A DNA stretch of 64,000 nucleotides from Deltaproteobacteria bacterium ADurb.Bin207 (GTDB lineage: Bacteria; Myxococcota_A; Polyangia; Polyangiales; Polyangiaceae): NCBI GenBank assembly GCA_002070115.1, contig MWCO01000008.1, positions 62,001 through 126,000 of the forward strand, written 5' to 3'. The translations under genes were made by a program, and so were the position numbers. Below are positions 1 through 9,021 of the stretch, piece by piece (position 1 is the first letter of the stretch; each line of letters begins with the position of its first letter). The notes under the pieces were generated by a model. It was not told the origin of the DNA. It saw only the letters and a program-made list of their open reading frames with translations, and ran no database searches.

Positions 1-1
1 A

Positions 2-370
2 AACGAAGAGGGGCGCAGTACGCCTCTCTTAGCAGAAGCTTACTCGGGACCAGATGCCAAAGACTGCATGGTGCCGGGAACCGATAAGAAGGTCGAGGTC
101 CCCGTCAACTCCCAGTGCAAAGCTAGAAAAGGCCACGTGTACTGCTCGTGCCGCTGCGATGGGGAGGACTCGGCAGCCAAATACTGCGAGTGCCCCGAAG
201 GCTACGAATGCAAAGAGGTGACTCGTTCCCTCGACCCACGACTCATCGCCCCCGGTGATAAGTATTGCGTTAAAAAAGAAGACAAAGAGACCGATGGATA
301 TACCTGTGACCTCGGTTGCCACGAAGCACCCGGCGGCTGCGGGTTCACCAAAAACGCCTACGAGTTCTAA
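2..370 (+). CDS. Cys-rich protein, 5'-truncated by window edge
   Basis: The frame is open from base 2 to the TAA at 368-370, so this is the last 122 codons of a gene that starts outside the window. The visible part carries 12 cysteines in short clusters (CSCRC, CECPEGYEC, CDLGC, GGC), spaced like small disulfide-bonded EGF-like or trefoil-like modules. That fits an exported protein or lipoprotein of the kind common in Myxococcota. The signal sequence would lie upstream and cannot be seen. yraN follows 11 bases later on the same strand. I do not recognise a family; export is inferred from the cysteine density. Confidence 0.6.
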   Translation, partial: NEEGRSTPLLAEAYSGPDAKDCMVPGTDKKVEVPVNSQCKARKGHVYCSCRCDGEDSAAKYCECPEGYECKEVTRSLDPRLIAPGDKYCVKKEDKETDGYTCDLGCHEAPGGCGFTKNAYEF

Positions 371-381
371 TCCCTCCGCCC

Positions 382-762
382 ATGGGTTCCATACCCACTC
401 GTCGAATCTCTTCGATAGGTCGACGCGCCGAACAAGCTGTCGAGCAGTATCTCCTACAGCGCGGCTACCGCATTCTCGACCGAAATCTTCGACTCGGACA
501 CCTCGAACTCGATATTGTCGCCCAAAAAGGCTCCCTCATCGCCATCGTCGAAGTGCGGCATCGCGGGCCCACCTCTTTTCAATCCGCCTTCGAAAGCATC
601 GACCCTCCGAAACAACAGCGTCTCTTTCGTGCCGCCGAACAGTTGTGGGAACAGCGATTCGCCACAGACCCATCCATCGAACGCATCCGCTTGGACATCG
701 CAAGTGTATCGTTCGGCCCCCATTTGGAAACCGTGGATTATATCGAAGGCGGGCTGGATTGA
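382..762 (+). CDS. yraN: UPF0102 / YraN family endonuclease-like protein
   Basis: A 126-residue protein, the usual length of the YraN/UPF0102 family. The N-terminus has the family's G-x2-AE...YL...GY-I-x-RN pattern (GRRAEQAVEQYL, GYRILDRN), followed by a restriction-endonuclease-like core: E/D in LELDIVAQ and the EVR motif in IAIVEVRHRG. The family's usual GEID is LELD here. Members have a PD-(D/E)XK-like fold; their cellular role is poorly defined. The ATG at 382 is chosen because the family signature begins a few residues later; an upstream in-frame ATG at 316 would overlap the preceding gene. The stop is 6 bases from the convergent HAMP gene. Confidence 0.85.
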   Translation: MGSIPTRRISSIGRRAEQAVEQYLLQRGYRILDRNLRLGHLELDIVAQKGSLIAIVEVRHRGPTSFQSAFESIDPPKQQRLFRAAEQLWEQRFATDPSIERIRLDIASVSFGPHLETVDYIEGGLD

Positions 763-768
763 TTCCGC

Positions 769-1554
769 TCAGCTATCGAGACGCGAAGCCATCTCGTCGT
801 GAAGCGCTTTGAGGGGGGCAAGTTTGTCCGCCGCCACATCGCTCTGTTCCAAGGATTGAATAGCCTGCTCGAGCCGCTCCATGGTATCGATGTGCCGCTC
901 TCGCAAACGGTCGACCATCTTTCGGAAGGTCTCGAAAAATTCGACGAGTTCATCGCCCTTTCGGAGACCGGAATCGATTCTCAGTTGCCCCTGGCCGACT
1001 TTGCGCAACAAACCGCTCATCTTGAATACGGGCCCCGCGATCTTGTGCGTGAAAACAATTCCAGCAAGCGCAATGGCCACCACCAAAATGGCAAGCCCCC
1101 CCACCAACACCCACAGCGTTTTTTGTTGCTGAACCGCAAGATACGCCGCCTGGGATTCGAGCGCCTTGGCGTCTTCCTGCAATCGCATCTGTTCAGCGGC
1201 AAGTTCCTTGTTGTGCTTGTCCGTATCCGCGTTGAACAGCTTCGCGAGTTCCGGATTGTCGGCGTACTCTCTCGCGATGTTCATCGCGACGACCTCAGAT
1301 ACTTTTTTACTTTCTTCAACGGTTTTCTGTCCTCGTCGAACCGTTTCTCTTCCTTGCTCGACAGCGTGCTGGCTTTGAGAGATGACGGCTTTGTGGGTGA
1401 ACCACAGTTGGGTTCCCAGCACGCCGGATAGAAACAGGGCCACCAGCACCAGCAGACCCGTGTACTTGAGCTGAAATCTCGGGTCGAGCAGGTAATTGCG
1501 CGCTCGACGTTTGTAGGGAGGAGGTGAGACAGAAGGGTTTGGGGTTCCAGTCAT
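769..1554 (-). CDS. HAMP-domain membrane receptor without visible output domain
   Basis: 261 residues. A basic N-terminus (YKRRARN, then LLDPRFQLKYTG) leads into TM1 at about residues 32-53. A coiled-coil-rich periplasmic segment of roughly 90 residues follows, then TM2 at about 147-168 and a HAMP linker at about 169-220 that starts with the typical K-I-AGP-V. About 40 helical residues remain, with no kinase, cyclase, phosphatase or chemotaxis signalling tip. The architecture is receptor-like, but the signal must be passed to a partner. The basic LLDPRFQLKYTG lead-in occurs in many myxobacterial membrane sensors, as far as I know. It is convergent with yraN. Confidence 0.75.
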   Translation of the reverse strand: MTGTPNPSVSPPPYKRRARNYLLDPRFQLKYTGLLVLVALFLSGVLGTQLWFTHKAVISQSQHAVEQGRETVRRGQKTVEESKKVSEVVAMNIAREYADNPELAKLFNADTDKHNKELAAEQMRLQEDAKALESQAAYLAVQQQKTLWVLVGGLAILVVAIALAGIVFTHKIAGPVFKMSGLLRKVGQGQLRIDSGLRKGDELVEFFETFRKMVDRLRERHIDTMERLEQAIQSLEQSDVAADKLAPLKALHDEMASRLDS

Positions 1555-1660
1555 GATGAGCCTCTTGAGCAGTCAGACGCCCGAAGGATCGTTTTGAGAC
1601 ACGAACGGTAGGGTAGCTGGTCCAATGCCATACGGACAACAAATCCCTTGTTCACCCATT

Positions 1661-2494
1661 TTATGGTTTGGTTGTCTCCGCCACCGTGATGAACCGGGCG
1701 ACCGCGCGTTCGCAGGCCATCTTGATCAATTCATTTTCCGATTCGCGGTCCTCGGTCGGGGTCCCCGATTGCGTGAGTTTCGGCGCGAATTCCCCTTGAA
1801 GCGCTTGGTTAGGATACGTGAACATGGTCAGACGCACCCGAATCGTAAGGCTCGAGTCCGCATATTCGGGAGCTTCCACGGTGGGTTGAAGCAAATACCC
1901 TTGAACCTTATGCTTCTGTATCACAGCTTGCGCCTGGGCGGCCGTCTCTCCCGAAGGCGCCACCGCGGCGGCCGGATTCGCCAATAACGCCTTGCGCACG
2001 ATTGATTGAACTATTTTGTCAATCTCCGATGAACTGCGCGTCCCCTTATTTTTGGTTTCCGCTACCGCCACGTACCACTTGGTAGAAGCATCCGGTGGAC
2101 GCGACGGCAGCTCCGTAGCTCCCCCTTTGATTTGGGTGATGGATCGCGCGATTTGAGACTTGACCGAAGCGTTCGATTCGGATTGGGCGCGTCGCTCCAA
2201 ACACGCCACACCCCCAGTTTTTCGAAGCCGCCCAAGGCCAGCCGCAGCAGCACTGCGAACCGTGGCATTGCCATCGTCGAGACCAGCACATAGCGGAGCC
2301 ACCGCGTCATCGGCTTTCGACGCCCCTAGCGCTAGAGCCGCTTGCACACGGACACGAAAGTCCGTCGCGTTGCGAAGCCGTTCCGCCAATTCCGCGACGG
2401 TAGGTCCTGCAAACGCCGCAGGCGCGGTCGTCACCATGACAAGAAATGGGAGGATCGCAACCAGTCGTTTCGATGGAAAGCGAATTCGAGCCAT
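1661..2494 (-). CDS. Exported HEAT-repeat protein
   Basis: 277 residues starting with a clear Sec signal peptide (basic start, hydrophobic core, AFA cleavage site at about 29). Residues 33-125 form two to three HEAT-type helical repeats of alternating Ala/Leu-rich helices (VRVQAALALGASKADDAVAPL, then TVRSAAAAGLGRL). The C-terminal half is a mixed alpha/beta domain I do not recognise, beginning KWYVAVAETKNKG. HEAT repeats usually mediate protein binding, so a periplasmic scaffold or assembly role is an inference. It is divergent from the large surface protein at 2588. Confidence 0.7.
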   Translation of the reverse strand: MARIRFPSKRLVAILPFLVMVTTAPAAFAGPTVAELAERLRNATDFRVRVQAALALGASKADDAVAPLCAGLDDGNATVRSAAAAGLGRLRKTGGVACLERRAQSESNASVKSQIARSITQIKGGATELPSRPPDASTKWYVAVAETKNKGTRSSSEIDKIVQSIVRKALLANPAAAVAPSGETAAQAQAVIQKHKVQGYLLQPTVEAPEYADSSLTIRVRLTMFTYPNQALQGEFAPKLTQSGTPTEDRESENELIKMACERAVARFITVAETTKP

Positions 2495-2587
2495 ACAACC
2501 ACCCAGATTACCACGGGGCGAACGAGGAAGGATCTTGTATCCTATTGGTTCCGGATTTCGGAATCGACTTCATAGATCGACGAACCA

Positions 2588-4345
2588 ATGACCGAGCTTG
2601 TTCAGACAAAATGTCGAATTTTTCTCCGTCGACGTAATCTCAGCCCGTTTTCAGCCCTGTTGGCCCGTTGCTTCGGGTCTTTATTGCTGTCGGGCCTTCT
2701 CGTCCTACATCCAATTCCGTTGGTAGCGGCCCCCCGCGTCCTCGTTCGAGGCGCCTCCAGGCTCGAGGCCGTCGCGTCAGGTCCCCAAGATCGCATTCAG
2801 ATTCACGGCACGCTTCGTGACGAGGTTGGCGAACCGATTGCCGACGCCCTTTTGCTCGCCAGTGCCATGGCGGAACCGGGGGTAACCATTGCCTGGCGCA
2901 CCGTCGGCGCCTGCACCGATGAGTCCACCTCCCGTTCGGACTCTACCGATGTTCCCGTTACGACGGATGCATCCGGCGCATTTTGTTTCGTCGGCTCGCT
3001 TGCGCGAAGGCAAGCCATGGTTCGAGTGGTATTTGCCGGCTCCGCACATTTCAACGAAACGCAAACCATCGCGGCATGGAATGCCTCGCAACAATCCCTA
3101 TCGATCGCCTTCACACCCCGTCCAGAAAAACTCGATCTCGATGCGGACCGCATTCTTGTTTTCGCCCGAGTCACCCCAGCAACGACAACCTCCGTTCGAG
3201 GCTTACCCATCGCCTTGAAGACGGAAGATGGTTCGACACTGGCGACAGAGAAGACGGATGACAGCGGTCTCGTTCACTTTGACGTCGCGAGTGCGGCAAT
3301 GGCACCACCTGGAATTGGTGCTCTGACGATCGCGTTTGCGGGCTCCGATCATTTCACGCCCGCCCAAGCTACCACGAGCGTGACACGCTCGGTGCGGGTG
3401 GCGCTCAACACCGACACCCAAATCATTCGAGGTGACCCGTCTCGAGGGCTTGCCCTTCAGGTGCATGCGTTATCTTCCCGCGGACCTGTTCCTTCGGGAA
3501 CGATCGAGGCGAACCTCAATGGACAAGTCATTGGCACCGGCACCGTGATGAACGGCGCTGCCGATGTTTCCCTTACCTTTTCCCCAAGCCATGGTGAGAC
3601 ACGCTATTCGGTGGATTTACACTATCGTCCGGATTCCCCGTTTTACGAACCCGCGAGAGCAACACCTGTCCAAGTCATGGCGGAAGCTCCTAGTCCGTGG
3701 ATTCGATTCATCCCGGTCGCCGCCGCCATCATCGTCACAGCGTGGTTAGCCCGTGGGTGGCGTCGTCCACCACGTCGTGAAATGCGCGCCTCGCGTACCC
3801 CCATATGGAAAGGTATCGCCTCCGTCGACGTCGTATCCGCATCGTCGGTGCGCAACCAGTGGACCGGTCGTGTCGTGGATGCGCACGATGGTTTGCCGCT
3901 TTTTGGCGCGCGGGTACGAGTGATCGCGCCCACGTTCGTCGACGAAGACGTCGTGATGGAGGTGTATGCCGACGACAGCGGTCATTTCGAATTTCGACTG
4001 CCATCGGTGGAGCCGGCTCTTCGGCTTTATGTGGAGACAGCGACCCACGCGCGGGTCGACCAACCCCTTCCCCCAGCAAGCGAGATGGTCATAGCCCTGG
4101 CAAGTCGTCGAAGGTTATTGATTGACCGGTTGGTCCACTGGGCTCGTGACCGGGGAAAGCCATGGTATCGTGAGCCTGAACCGACACCTGGGCAGATTGC
4201 CAAGGTCGCTCGCGCACATCACGGGAACGAAGTTGCAGTATGGGCGGAGCAAGTCGAGCGAAGAGCCTTCGGGTCGGACCTCGTGGATCAGCGTATAGAA
4301 AAGGAAGTTCATGACCTCGAACCGCGAGGACACGCTCTACGTTGA
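2588..4345 (+). CDS. Large membrane-anchored protein with Ig-like and carboxypeptidase-regulatory-like domains
   Basis: 585 residues. A long signal or signal-anchor occupies about residues 20-48. Several beta-sandwich repeats follow; each resembles the 'dynamic' peptidase-regulatory/Ig fold (VGEPIADALLLAS...DASGAFCFVG; GLPIALKTEDGS...DDSGLVHFDV). A transmembrane segment lies at about 375-392 (IRFIPVAAAIIVTAWLA). The C-terminal part contains another regulatory-like repeat (GRVVDAHDGLPLFGARVRV...DDSGHFEFRL). The topology suggests an envelope protein with domains on both sides of one membrane. Substrate and partner are unknown. The ATG at 2588 sits inside an 8-bp inverted repeat pair (2544-2551 with 2582-2589). 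Confidence 0.65.
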   Translation: MTELVQTKCRIFLRRRNLSPFSALLARCFGSLLLSGLLVLHPIPLVAAPRVLVRGASRLEAVASGPQDRIQIHGTLRDEVGEPIADALLLASAMAEPGVTIAWRTVGACTDESTSRSDSTDVPVTTDASGAFCFVGSLARRQAMVRVVFAGSAHFNETQTIAAWNASQQSLSIAFTPRPEKLDLDADRILVFARVTPATTTSVRGLPIALKTEDGSTLATEKTDDSGLVHFDVASAAMAPPGIGALTIAFAGSDHFTPAQATTSVTRSVRVALNTDTQIIRGDPSRGLALQVHALSSRGPVPSGTIEANLNGQVIGTGTVMNGAADVSLTFSPSHGETRYSVDLHYRPDSPFYEPARATPVQVMAEAPSPWIRFIPVAAAIIVTAWLARGWRRPPRREMRASRTPIWKGIASVDVVSASSVRNQWTGRVVDAHDGLPLFGARVRVIAPTFVDEDVVMEVYADDSGHFEFRLPSVEPALRLYVETATHARVDQPLPPASEMVIALASRRRLLIDRLVHWARDRGKPWYREPEPTPGQIAKVARAHHGNEVAVWAEQVERRAFGSDLVDQRIEKEVHDLEPRGHALR

Positions 4346-4413
4346 CGCGCTGGGATCCCTCGTTTTATGGTGCGCTACCATCGCACGCTACGTGCAGCGG
4401 GAGAAATTGACTC

Positions 4414-5853
4414 ATGGAGATCGTTGGCGTCATCATCGCGATCGTTGTTATCGTCGCGATTTATTGGTTTGTCATTCGCAAGCCTGGCTCTGTCGAGCAA
4501 CTTCCCGAACCCCAGGAGCCCAAGCGAATCGCTGCTCCACCGGATCGTCCGAAGGCAGGCAAGCAGACCGGTCAAGAACCGGCGAAAGCAAAGGCACAGA
4601 CGGCTTCCCAGAAAGCGGAAAGCGAATCCTCCCCATCGGTTCCAAAGAAAACTGAATCGAAGGCTCCCGAAGCAAAGAAACCGGAAACGCAACCAACGGA
4701 TTCTTCCGTTCGATCTTCCCCGCAAACGGCGCAAGCTGCACAAGAGTCGCCAGCGGCAGAGACTGAACCCGCGGAACCAAAGACGACGGGAACTGAATCG
4801 TCGGAAGATGCCGAGCCCGTGCAGCAGCCACCGTCGGCGAAAGAGCCCGCGGAGGACTCACCAGCGCCACTTGTTGCGCAGGCAGTGGACGTTCAGGTCA
4901 CGACACGTGCGCGCGACGTGCAAGGACTTCGAAAGGGGTTGGGCAAGTCAAGAACGTCAGATGGATTTTTTGGTCGTCTTGCGAAGTTGATCACGGGTCG
5001 AAAAGAAATCGATCCGAGTATCGTGGACGAAATCGAAGAGGTATTGATCACGTCAGACGTTGGAGTGAAGACGACGGAAGCGATTTTGGAACGTCTTCGG
5101 GAAGGGCTTCGCAGCAAGGAGTTCAACGACTCTGACAAGGTATGGGATGCACTGCGACGGGAAGCGGTACGGATTCTTTCGTTGGGTGCAGGCGGCTTGA
5201 CATTGCGTTCGAAGCCGACGGTAGTTCTGATGGTTGGCGTGAATGGATCGGGTAAAACGACAACGATTGGTAAGCTTGCCACGCAACTCAAAGCGGATGG
5301 CAGCAAGGTATTGCTTGCGGCGGGCGATACGTTTCGAGCTGCAGCCGTGCAGCAGTTGCAGGTATGGGGGGATAGGGTTGGAGTTGACGTGGTCAAGGGC
5401 AAAGACGGAGCCGACGCGGGGGCGGTGATATTCGATGCGATACGAAGGGGACACGAGCAACAAGTCGATGTCGTGTTGGCGGATACGGCGGGTCGTCTTC
5501 ACACGAAGACGAACCTGATGGAGGAACTCAAAAAAGTTGTGAGAACGATGGGCAAAGCGTTAGAGGGGGCGCCTCACGAAATTTTGTTGGTTCTGGATGC
5601 CACCAATGGCCAAAATGCCGTGGCGCAATCCCGACAATTTGCAGAAGCGTTACCTTTGAGCGGAATTATATTGACGAAACTCGACGGTACGGCAAAGGGT
5701 GGAGTGATTCTTGGAATCTGTGATGAACTCAAGGTACCGGTTCGATACGTTGGGCTTGGTGAGAAGGCCGATGATCTTCGGCCGTTCGATGCGGAAGAGT
5801 TCGTAGAGGCACTGCTTGGCGGTGCTGAATCTGAGGACAATGAAGCAGCGTAG
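4414..5853 (+). CDS. ftsY: Signal recognition particle receptor FtsY
   Basis: 479 residues. FtsY is the SRP receptor GTPase that docks ribosome-SRP complexes at the membrane. Here it has an N-terminal membrane helix (about residues 4-20) and a charged Pro/Glu/Ala/Lys-rich A region to about residue 150. The NG domain comes next, with G1 GVNGSGKT at 275-282, DTAGR at about 357-361 and TKLDGTAKGG near 422. The membrane helix is an addition not found in E. coli FtsY but seen in other lineages. The start is the ATG directly before the helix; the preceding 70 bases hold no gene. All GTPase motifs are intact. Confidence 0.97.
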   Translation: MEIVGVIIAIVVIVAIYWFVIRKPGSVEQLPEPQEPKRIAAPPDRPKAGKQTGQEPAKAKAQTASQKAESESSPSVPKKTESKAPEAKKPETQPTDSSVRSSPQTAQAAQESPAAETEPAEPKTTGTESSEDAEPVQQPPSAKEPAEDSPAPLVAQAVDVQVTTRARDVQGLRKGLGKSRTSDGFFGRLAKLITGRKEIDPSIVDEIEEVLITSDVGVKTTEAILERLREGLRSKEFNDSDKVWDALRREAVRILSLGAGGLTLRSKPTVVLMVGVNGSGKTTTIGKLATQLKADGSKVLLAAGDTFRAAAVQQLQVWGDRVGVDVVKGKDGADAGAVIFDAIRRGHEQQVDVVLADTAGRLHTKTNLMEELKKVVRTMGKALEGAPHEILLVLDATNGQNAVAQSRQFAEALPLSGIILTKLDGTAKGGVILGICDELKVPVRYVGLGEKADDLRPFDAEEFVEALLGGAESEDNEAA

Positions 5854-5887
5854 AAACAAGAAGGTTGGCGAGAAGATGGATTGGGAG

Positions 5888-5917
5888 TTGATTGTTGAAA
5901 ACTCCTCATGATATAGT
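5888..5917 (+). promoter_or_regulatory. Candidate sigma-70 promoter for the outer-membrane protein pair
   Basis: A TTGATT hexamer (5888-5893) is followed after 18 bases by TATAGT (5912-5917) in an A+T-rich patch of the ftsY-OMP spacer. A start near 5924 would give a leader of about 85 bases before the ATG at 6010. This is a sequence match only. Confidence 0.45.
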
Positions 5918-6009
5918 CACGCCCGCTTTGGCCAATGGCCGTTTTCTACAATGGTTCTAACAACTTAGGCCTGTCAACTGCGCGAAGAAACGATGCGGAA
6001 GGGCTCACA

Positions 6010-6984
6010 ATGAAGCAGGCTCGCACAGGACTCCTCCTGGGCATGGCGCTCTTGCTGGTGTCGGCAATTGGAGTAGCCCAGGTCAAGAAGGCGACCACAG
6101 CCGAGGAAGTGGCAGATGGTGACGATGTTGAATTCGATGCGGATGCGCCTGAGGAGGGCGAGGATGATGTCGAGACGGACGAGGGCGGTGGTGCGGTAGG
6201 GTTCGAGGAAGGTCTTGGCGACATTTGCAAGGTCGACCCCGATGCTTGCCCGAAGATCAGTATGGATGAAGCCTCCAAGCAGGATCTGAATCCGCAGATC
6301 TATGCGGTGCAGCAGATATACGCGCTTCGCCGCGAACGCTTTGAGCTACAACCCTATTGGTCGTTCACGATGAATGATCAGTTCGTGTCCCACCCTGCCC
6401 CTGGCGTTGCGCTCAACTATTACATCACGAACGTGATGGCGATAGGAGCCAACTTCAATTGGTACCAAGGGTTGAATACGGACTCGGAATTCAACGCTGC
6501 CACGCGCCGGGCGGTGCGAGTGGGTGTGCCGCTCAATGAGTACCAATGGTCCGCGGCTCTGAACTTTACCTACGTTCCGATGTACGGAAAGTTCGCCGGG
6601 TTTGGAGACTTCATCTTCCACTGGGATGGATACGTCGTAGGGGGAGTCGGAGCCATTTCGACTCGGCCGATCGTCGTATTCGATCCGCGGTACCGGAACT
6701 TCTCCTTCGAACCCAAAATTGCGTTCAATGCGGGCATTGGTGCTCGCATCTTCTTCAATCGCTGGTTCGCAGCGATCATAGAGCTTCGTGATTACGCCTA
6801 TCTCGAGGAACTCGAGAATACAGCCAACTACGATGCGATGTTTAGTAGCGACGATGCACGGACGGCTTGGCGTCAAGACGAAGCGAACTGGACGGACGAG
6901 AAGAAGCTTACCAACAACGTGCAAGCCCAGGTTGGCATCTCGATCTTCTTGCCGTTCTCGTGGGAGTACCGGCTTCCGAAATAA
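6010..6984 (+). CDS. Outer-membrane beta-barrel protein (myxobacterial type), copy 1
   Basis: 324 residues. A signal peptide covers about residues 1-23. A strongly acidic spacer follows (runs of Asp/Glu, about 25-62), then amphipathic strands of an outer-membrane barrel rich in aromatic residues (FELQPYWSFTMNDQFVSHP; NFTYVPMYGKFAGFGDFIFHW). It is homologous to the next gene; both share the R-x-FE-x-P pattern followed by a strand pair and a 'Y-h-T/L' segment. I take it for the myxobacterial outer-membrane barrel family of unknown function. The ATG at 6010 is preferred over 5935 because it starts a clean signal peptide. Confidence 0.8.
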   Translation: MKQARTGLLLGMALLLVSAIGVAQVKKATTAEEVADGDDVEFDADAPEEGEDDVETDEGGGAVGFEEGLGDICKVDPDACPKISMDEASKQDLNPQIYAVQQIYALRRERFELQPYWSFTMNDQFVSHPAPGVALNYYITNVMAIGANFNWYQGLNTDSEFNAATRRAVRVGVPLNEYQWSAALNFTYVPMYGKFAGFGDFIFHWDGYVVGGVGAISTRPIVVFDPRYRNFSFEPKIAFNAGIGARIFFNRWFAAIIELRDYAYLEELENTANYDAMFSSDDARTAWRQDEANWTDEKKLTNNVQAQVGISIFLPFSWEYRLPK

Positions 6985-7038
6985 CGAACGGTGGTGGGAA
7001 TAGGTCGGATGATGGCAAAGGGAAGGACGAGGGCGACA

Positions 7039-7935
7039 ATGCGACGAATCTTCGCCACCGGGCTGCTGGCAGTCGTTGGCGTGCTCGCGATGGAATCGAC
7101 TGCGAGTGCTCAAGAAATTCAGCTCACGGGGCCGTTGGCTGGTGCTCCAGCCGTGCGTGAACTCCGTTGGCACCGTAACAAGCGGTTCGAAATCGCTCCA
7201 GCGATCTCGTTTACTCTGCTGGATGAATACCAGCGGACCATTTTTGCTGGTGCTCGGTTACAATATCACTTGACAGATTGGTTGGGCCTAGGCGCGTGGG
7301 GTGCTTATGGAGTCGTGCATCTCAACACCGCGTTGACCGATGAAATCGATAAGGTCAACAAAGATCGCTGGGATAGCTCGAGGGACAACGATGCACTGAC
7401 GGCGGTCGACCGAAACGCATCATTGTTGAGTGTTGGCTACGACTTTCCACAGCAGCTCGGAAAGATCCAATGGGTCGTAGCCCCTCAAGTCACCGCGGTA
7501 CCGTTCCGTGGCAAGCTTGCCTTGTTCGAAAAAGCCTTCGTCGACACGGATCTATACTTTTTCGCTGGACCCGCGTTCATTGGCGTCGTCGAACGCGAGG
7601 ATTACTCCGTGGCGGACTTTGGCAATCCGAATAAAACCGTATTAGAAAACGGGAAACCCGTAAAATCCTATCCTACCGCGTCTCGAGTAGCCATCGCGCC
7701 TACCTTCGGTGCTGGTCTGTCCTTCTTCCCCGGAAGTTGGTCCGGTATTGGTCTCGAGTATCGAGCGCTTCCTTTTTCGTGGAACAACTCGGGATTCGAC
7801 TCCCAAGGAGGCCCGCCCGACGAAAACGGACCGGATAGCATTGTCGATGAAAAAGACCGCCAGTTTCGCTTCAACCAGATGATCACGATCAGCTTCAGTG
7901 TCTTCCTGCCTACGGACATCAAAGTCAGCCCCTGA
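7039..7935 (+). CDS. Outer-membrane beta-barrel protein (myxobacterial type), copy 2
   Basis: 298 residues with an unambiguous signal peptide ending in ASA-Q at about residue 25. Barrel-like alternating strands follow (KRFEIAPAISFTLLDEYQRT; LGLGAWGAYGVVHL; WVVAPQVTAVPFRGKLALF). It is a tandem paralogue of the gene ending at 6984, but lacks that gene's acidic N-terminal spacer. The two are 54 bases apart on the same strand and are probably cotranscribed. The ATG at 7039 has an AGGG-type ribosome site and puts the signal peptide at the N-terminus; upstream in-frame ATGs at 7009 and 7012 are possible. Function unknown. Confidence 0.8.
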   Translation: MRRIFATGLLAVVGVLAMESTASAQEIQLTGPLAGAPAVRELRWHRNKRFEIAPAISFTLLDEYQRTIFAGARLQYHLTDWLGLGAWGAYGVVHLNTALTDEIDKVNKDRWDSSRDNDALTAVDRNASLLSVGYDFPQQLGKIQWVVAPQVTAVPFRGKLALFEKAFVDTDLYFFAGPAFIGVVEREDYSVADFGNPNKTVLENGKPVKSYPTASRVAIAPTFGAGLSFFPGSWSGIGLEYRALPFSWNNSGFDSQGGPPDENGPDSIVDEKDRQFRFNQMITISFSVFLPTDIKVSP

Positions 7936-8090
7936 ACCTAACGCGCGGCAAGCCAGCTTCCACCAATCGACACACCCCTTGCAAAGATGCGTGGCGAATT
8001 GCCGCTTGCTGTGCCTTTGTCATTCACCCCACCATTGCTCCACCACGACTTCCGGTTCCACTCCGTGTTTAATCGCAAACTGCGCTCATG

Positions 8091-8106
8091 ATCCGACGCG
8101 TCGGAT
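8091..8106. repeat. 16-bp perfect palindrome in a convergent spacer
   Basis: ATCCGACGCGTCGGAT is a perfect 16-bp palindrome within the 247-base gap between the second barrel gene and the HEAT-repeat gene on the opposite strand. There is no T-tract on either side, so it is not a normal intrinsic terminator. A protein-binding site or cruciform is possible. I see no gene in the rest of the gap (7936-8182). Confidence 0.6.
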
Positions 8107-8182
8107 TCGATATCCTACCGAGTCGACCGCGCCCCCGATTGAGTCTGCGCTGGAATATGGCAGGTCTTGAGCGGCCTGGGCA

Positions 8183-8926
8183 TCAGTTTTTTCTGACGAT
8201 TCCCTCTCGAAGAGCATAACCGGTGGGAAGGGCATTCATGATGTCGTTGGAAAGCTCAGCGGGGCAGACCCATTCGCGAGCCAGCATCCCTTCCGCAATT
8301 CGATTCTTGATGCGAACGGACTCTTCGGAAATCAGTGCGCGCATCAGGGCCGTGACCGAAGTTCGATCTTCTTGAGAAAACAGCGTCGCCACGGTGTGAA
8401 AACGCACTCGTTCATCGAAGTCATCAAGAAACCTTTCGACGGCAACCCGCACATCGTCTCTTTTCTTTCCCTCGAGTTCGGCGATGATCTGCAGCTTGGG
8501 TTCTTGGTTTTTCGAGTAATCCGTATCGAAACGTTCCAGCAGCACGAGCAGTTCATCGACAAATGCCTCTTCGTCTAGCAGTTCTTCGAGCATTTTCATC
8601 GGCCAGGTGAAGCTTTCCGCCTTCATACAAAACTCGCGAATCGGCTCTACAGCAGCCGGTCCCGCGGCAATGATTCCGCGAAAGGCAATTTCTTTTTCTT
8701 CTTGATCGGTGATCGACGGCTCGATGTAGAAAGAAAAACGTTTCAGCAACGCGGCTGCGGAATCAGCGGTCGCAATGGTGCAAAGGCTTTGGATGGCCTC
8801 GAGGCGGTCATAGGCCTGTGCGTTTTTGTTGGCGGCCATGCGTCCAAGCCGAGCCACGTTTTTATCGTGTTTCGAATCGTCGCTGTCTTCCGCTTTGCTT
8901 CTTTTGAAAATATCGAACAGGCCCAT
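8183..8926 (-). CDS. Cytoplasmic HEAT-repeat protein
   Basis: 247 residues with no signal peptide or membrane helix. It starts MGLFDIFKRSKAEDSDDSK and continues with HEAT/Armadillo-like helical pairs (AYDRLEAIQSLCTIATADSA; AAGPAAVEPIREFCMKAES; VDELLVLLERFD; DERVRFHTVATLFSQED). It probably forms a solenoid for protein-protein contacts; no catalytic motif is visible. The ATG at 8926 is chosen because the protein begins with the common MGLFDxF start; the open frame extends to 9004 without a matching N-terminus. It lies just downstream of the cache receptor on the same strand (95 bases) and may be cotranscribed with it. Confidence 0.75.
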   Translation of the reverse strand: MGLFDIFKRSKAEDSDDSKHDKNVARLGRMAANKNAQAYDRLEAIQSLCTIATADSAAALLKRFSFYIEPSITDQEEKEIAFRGIIAAGPAAVEPIREFCMKAESFTWPMKMLEELLDEEAFVDELLVLLERFDTDYSKNQEPKLQIIAELEGKKRDDVRVAVERFLDDFDERVRFHTVATLFSQEDRTSVTALMRALISEESVRIKNRIAEGMLAREWVCPAELSNDIMNALPTGYALREGIVRKN

Positions 8927-9021
8927 GTCATGACCTCGAGGGGTACTGAGGATTTGGAATCGAAAGCGCCATAGCACACGAAGACGTCTCCGCGCGAGGC
9001 GCATACGAGGTTAGCTATGCT

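Noticed and set aside
4311-4990. Overlapping plus-strand frames at the start of ftsY
   Set aside because: They are shifted readings of the low-complexity Lys/Glu/Pro-rich region of ftsY.
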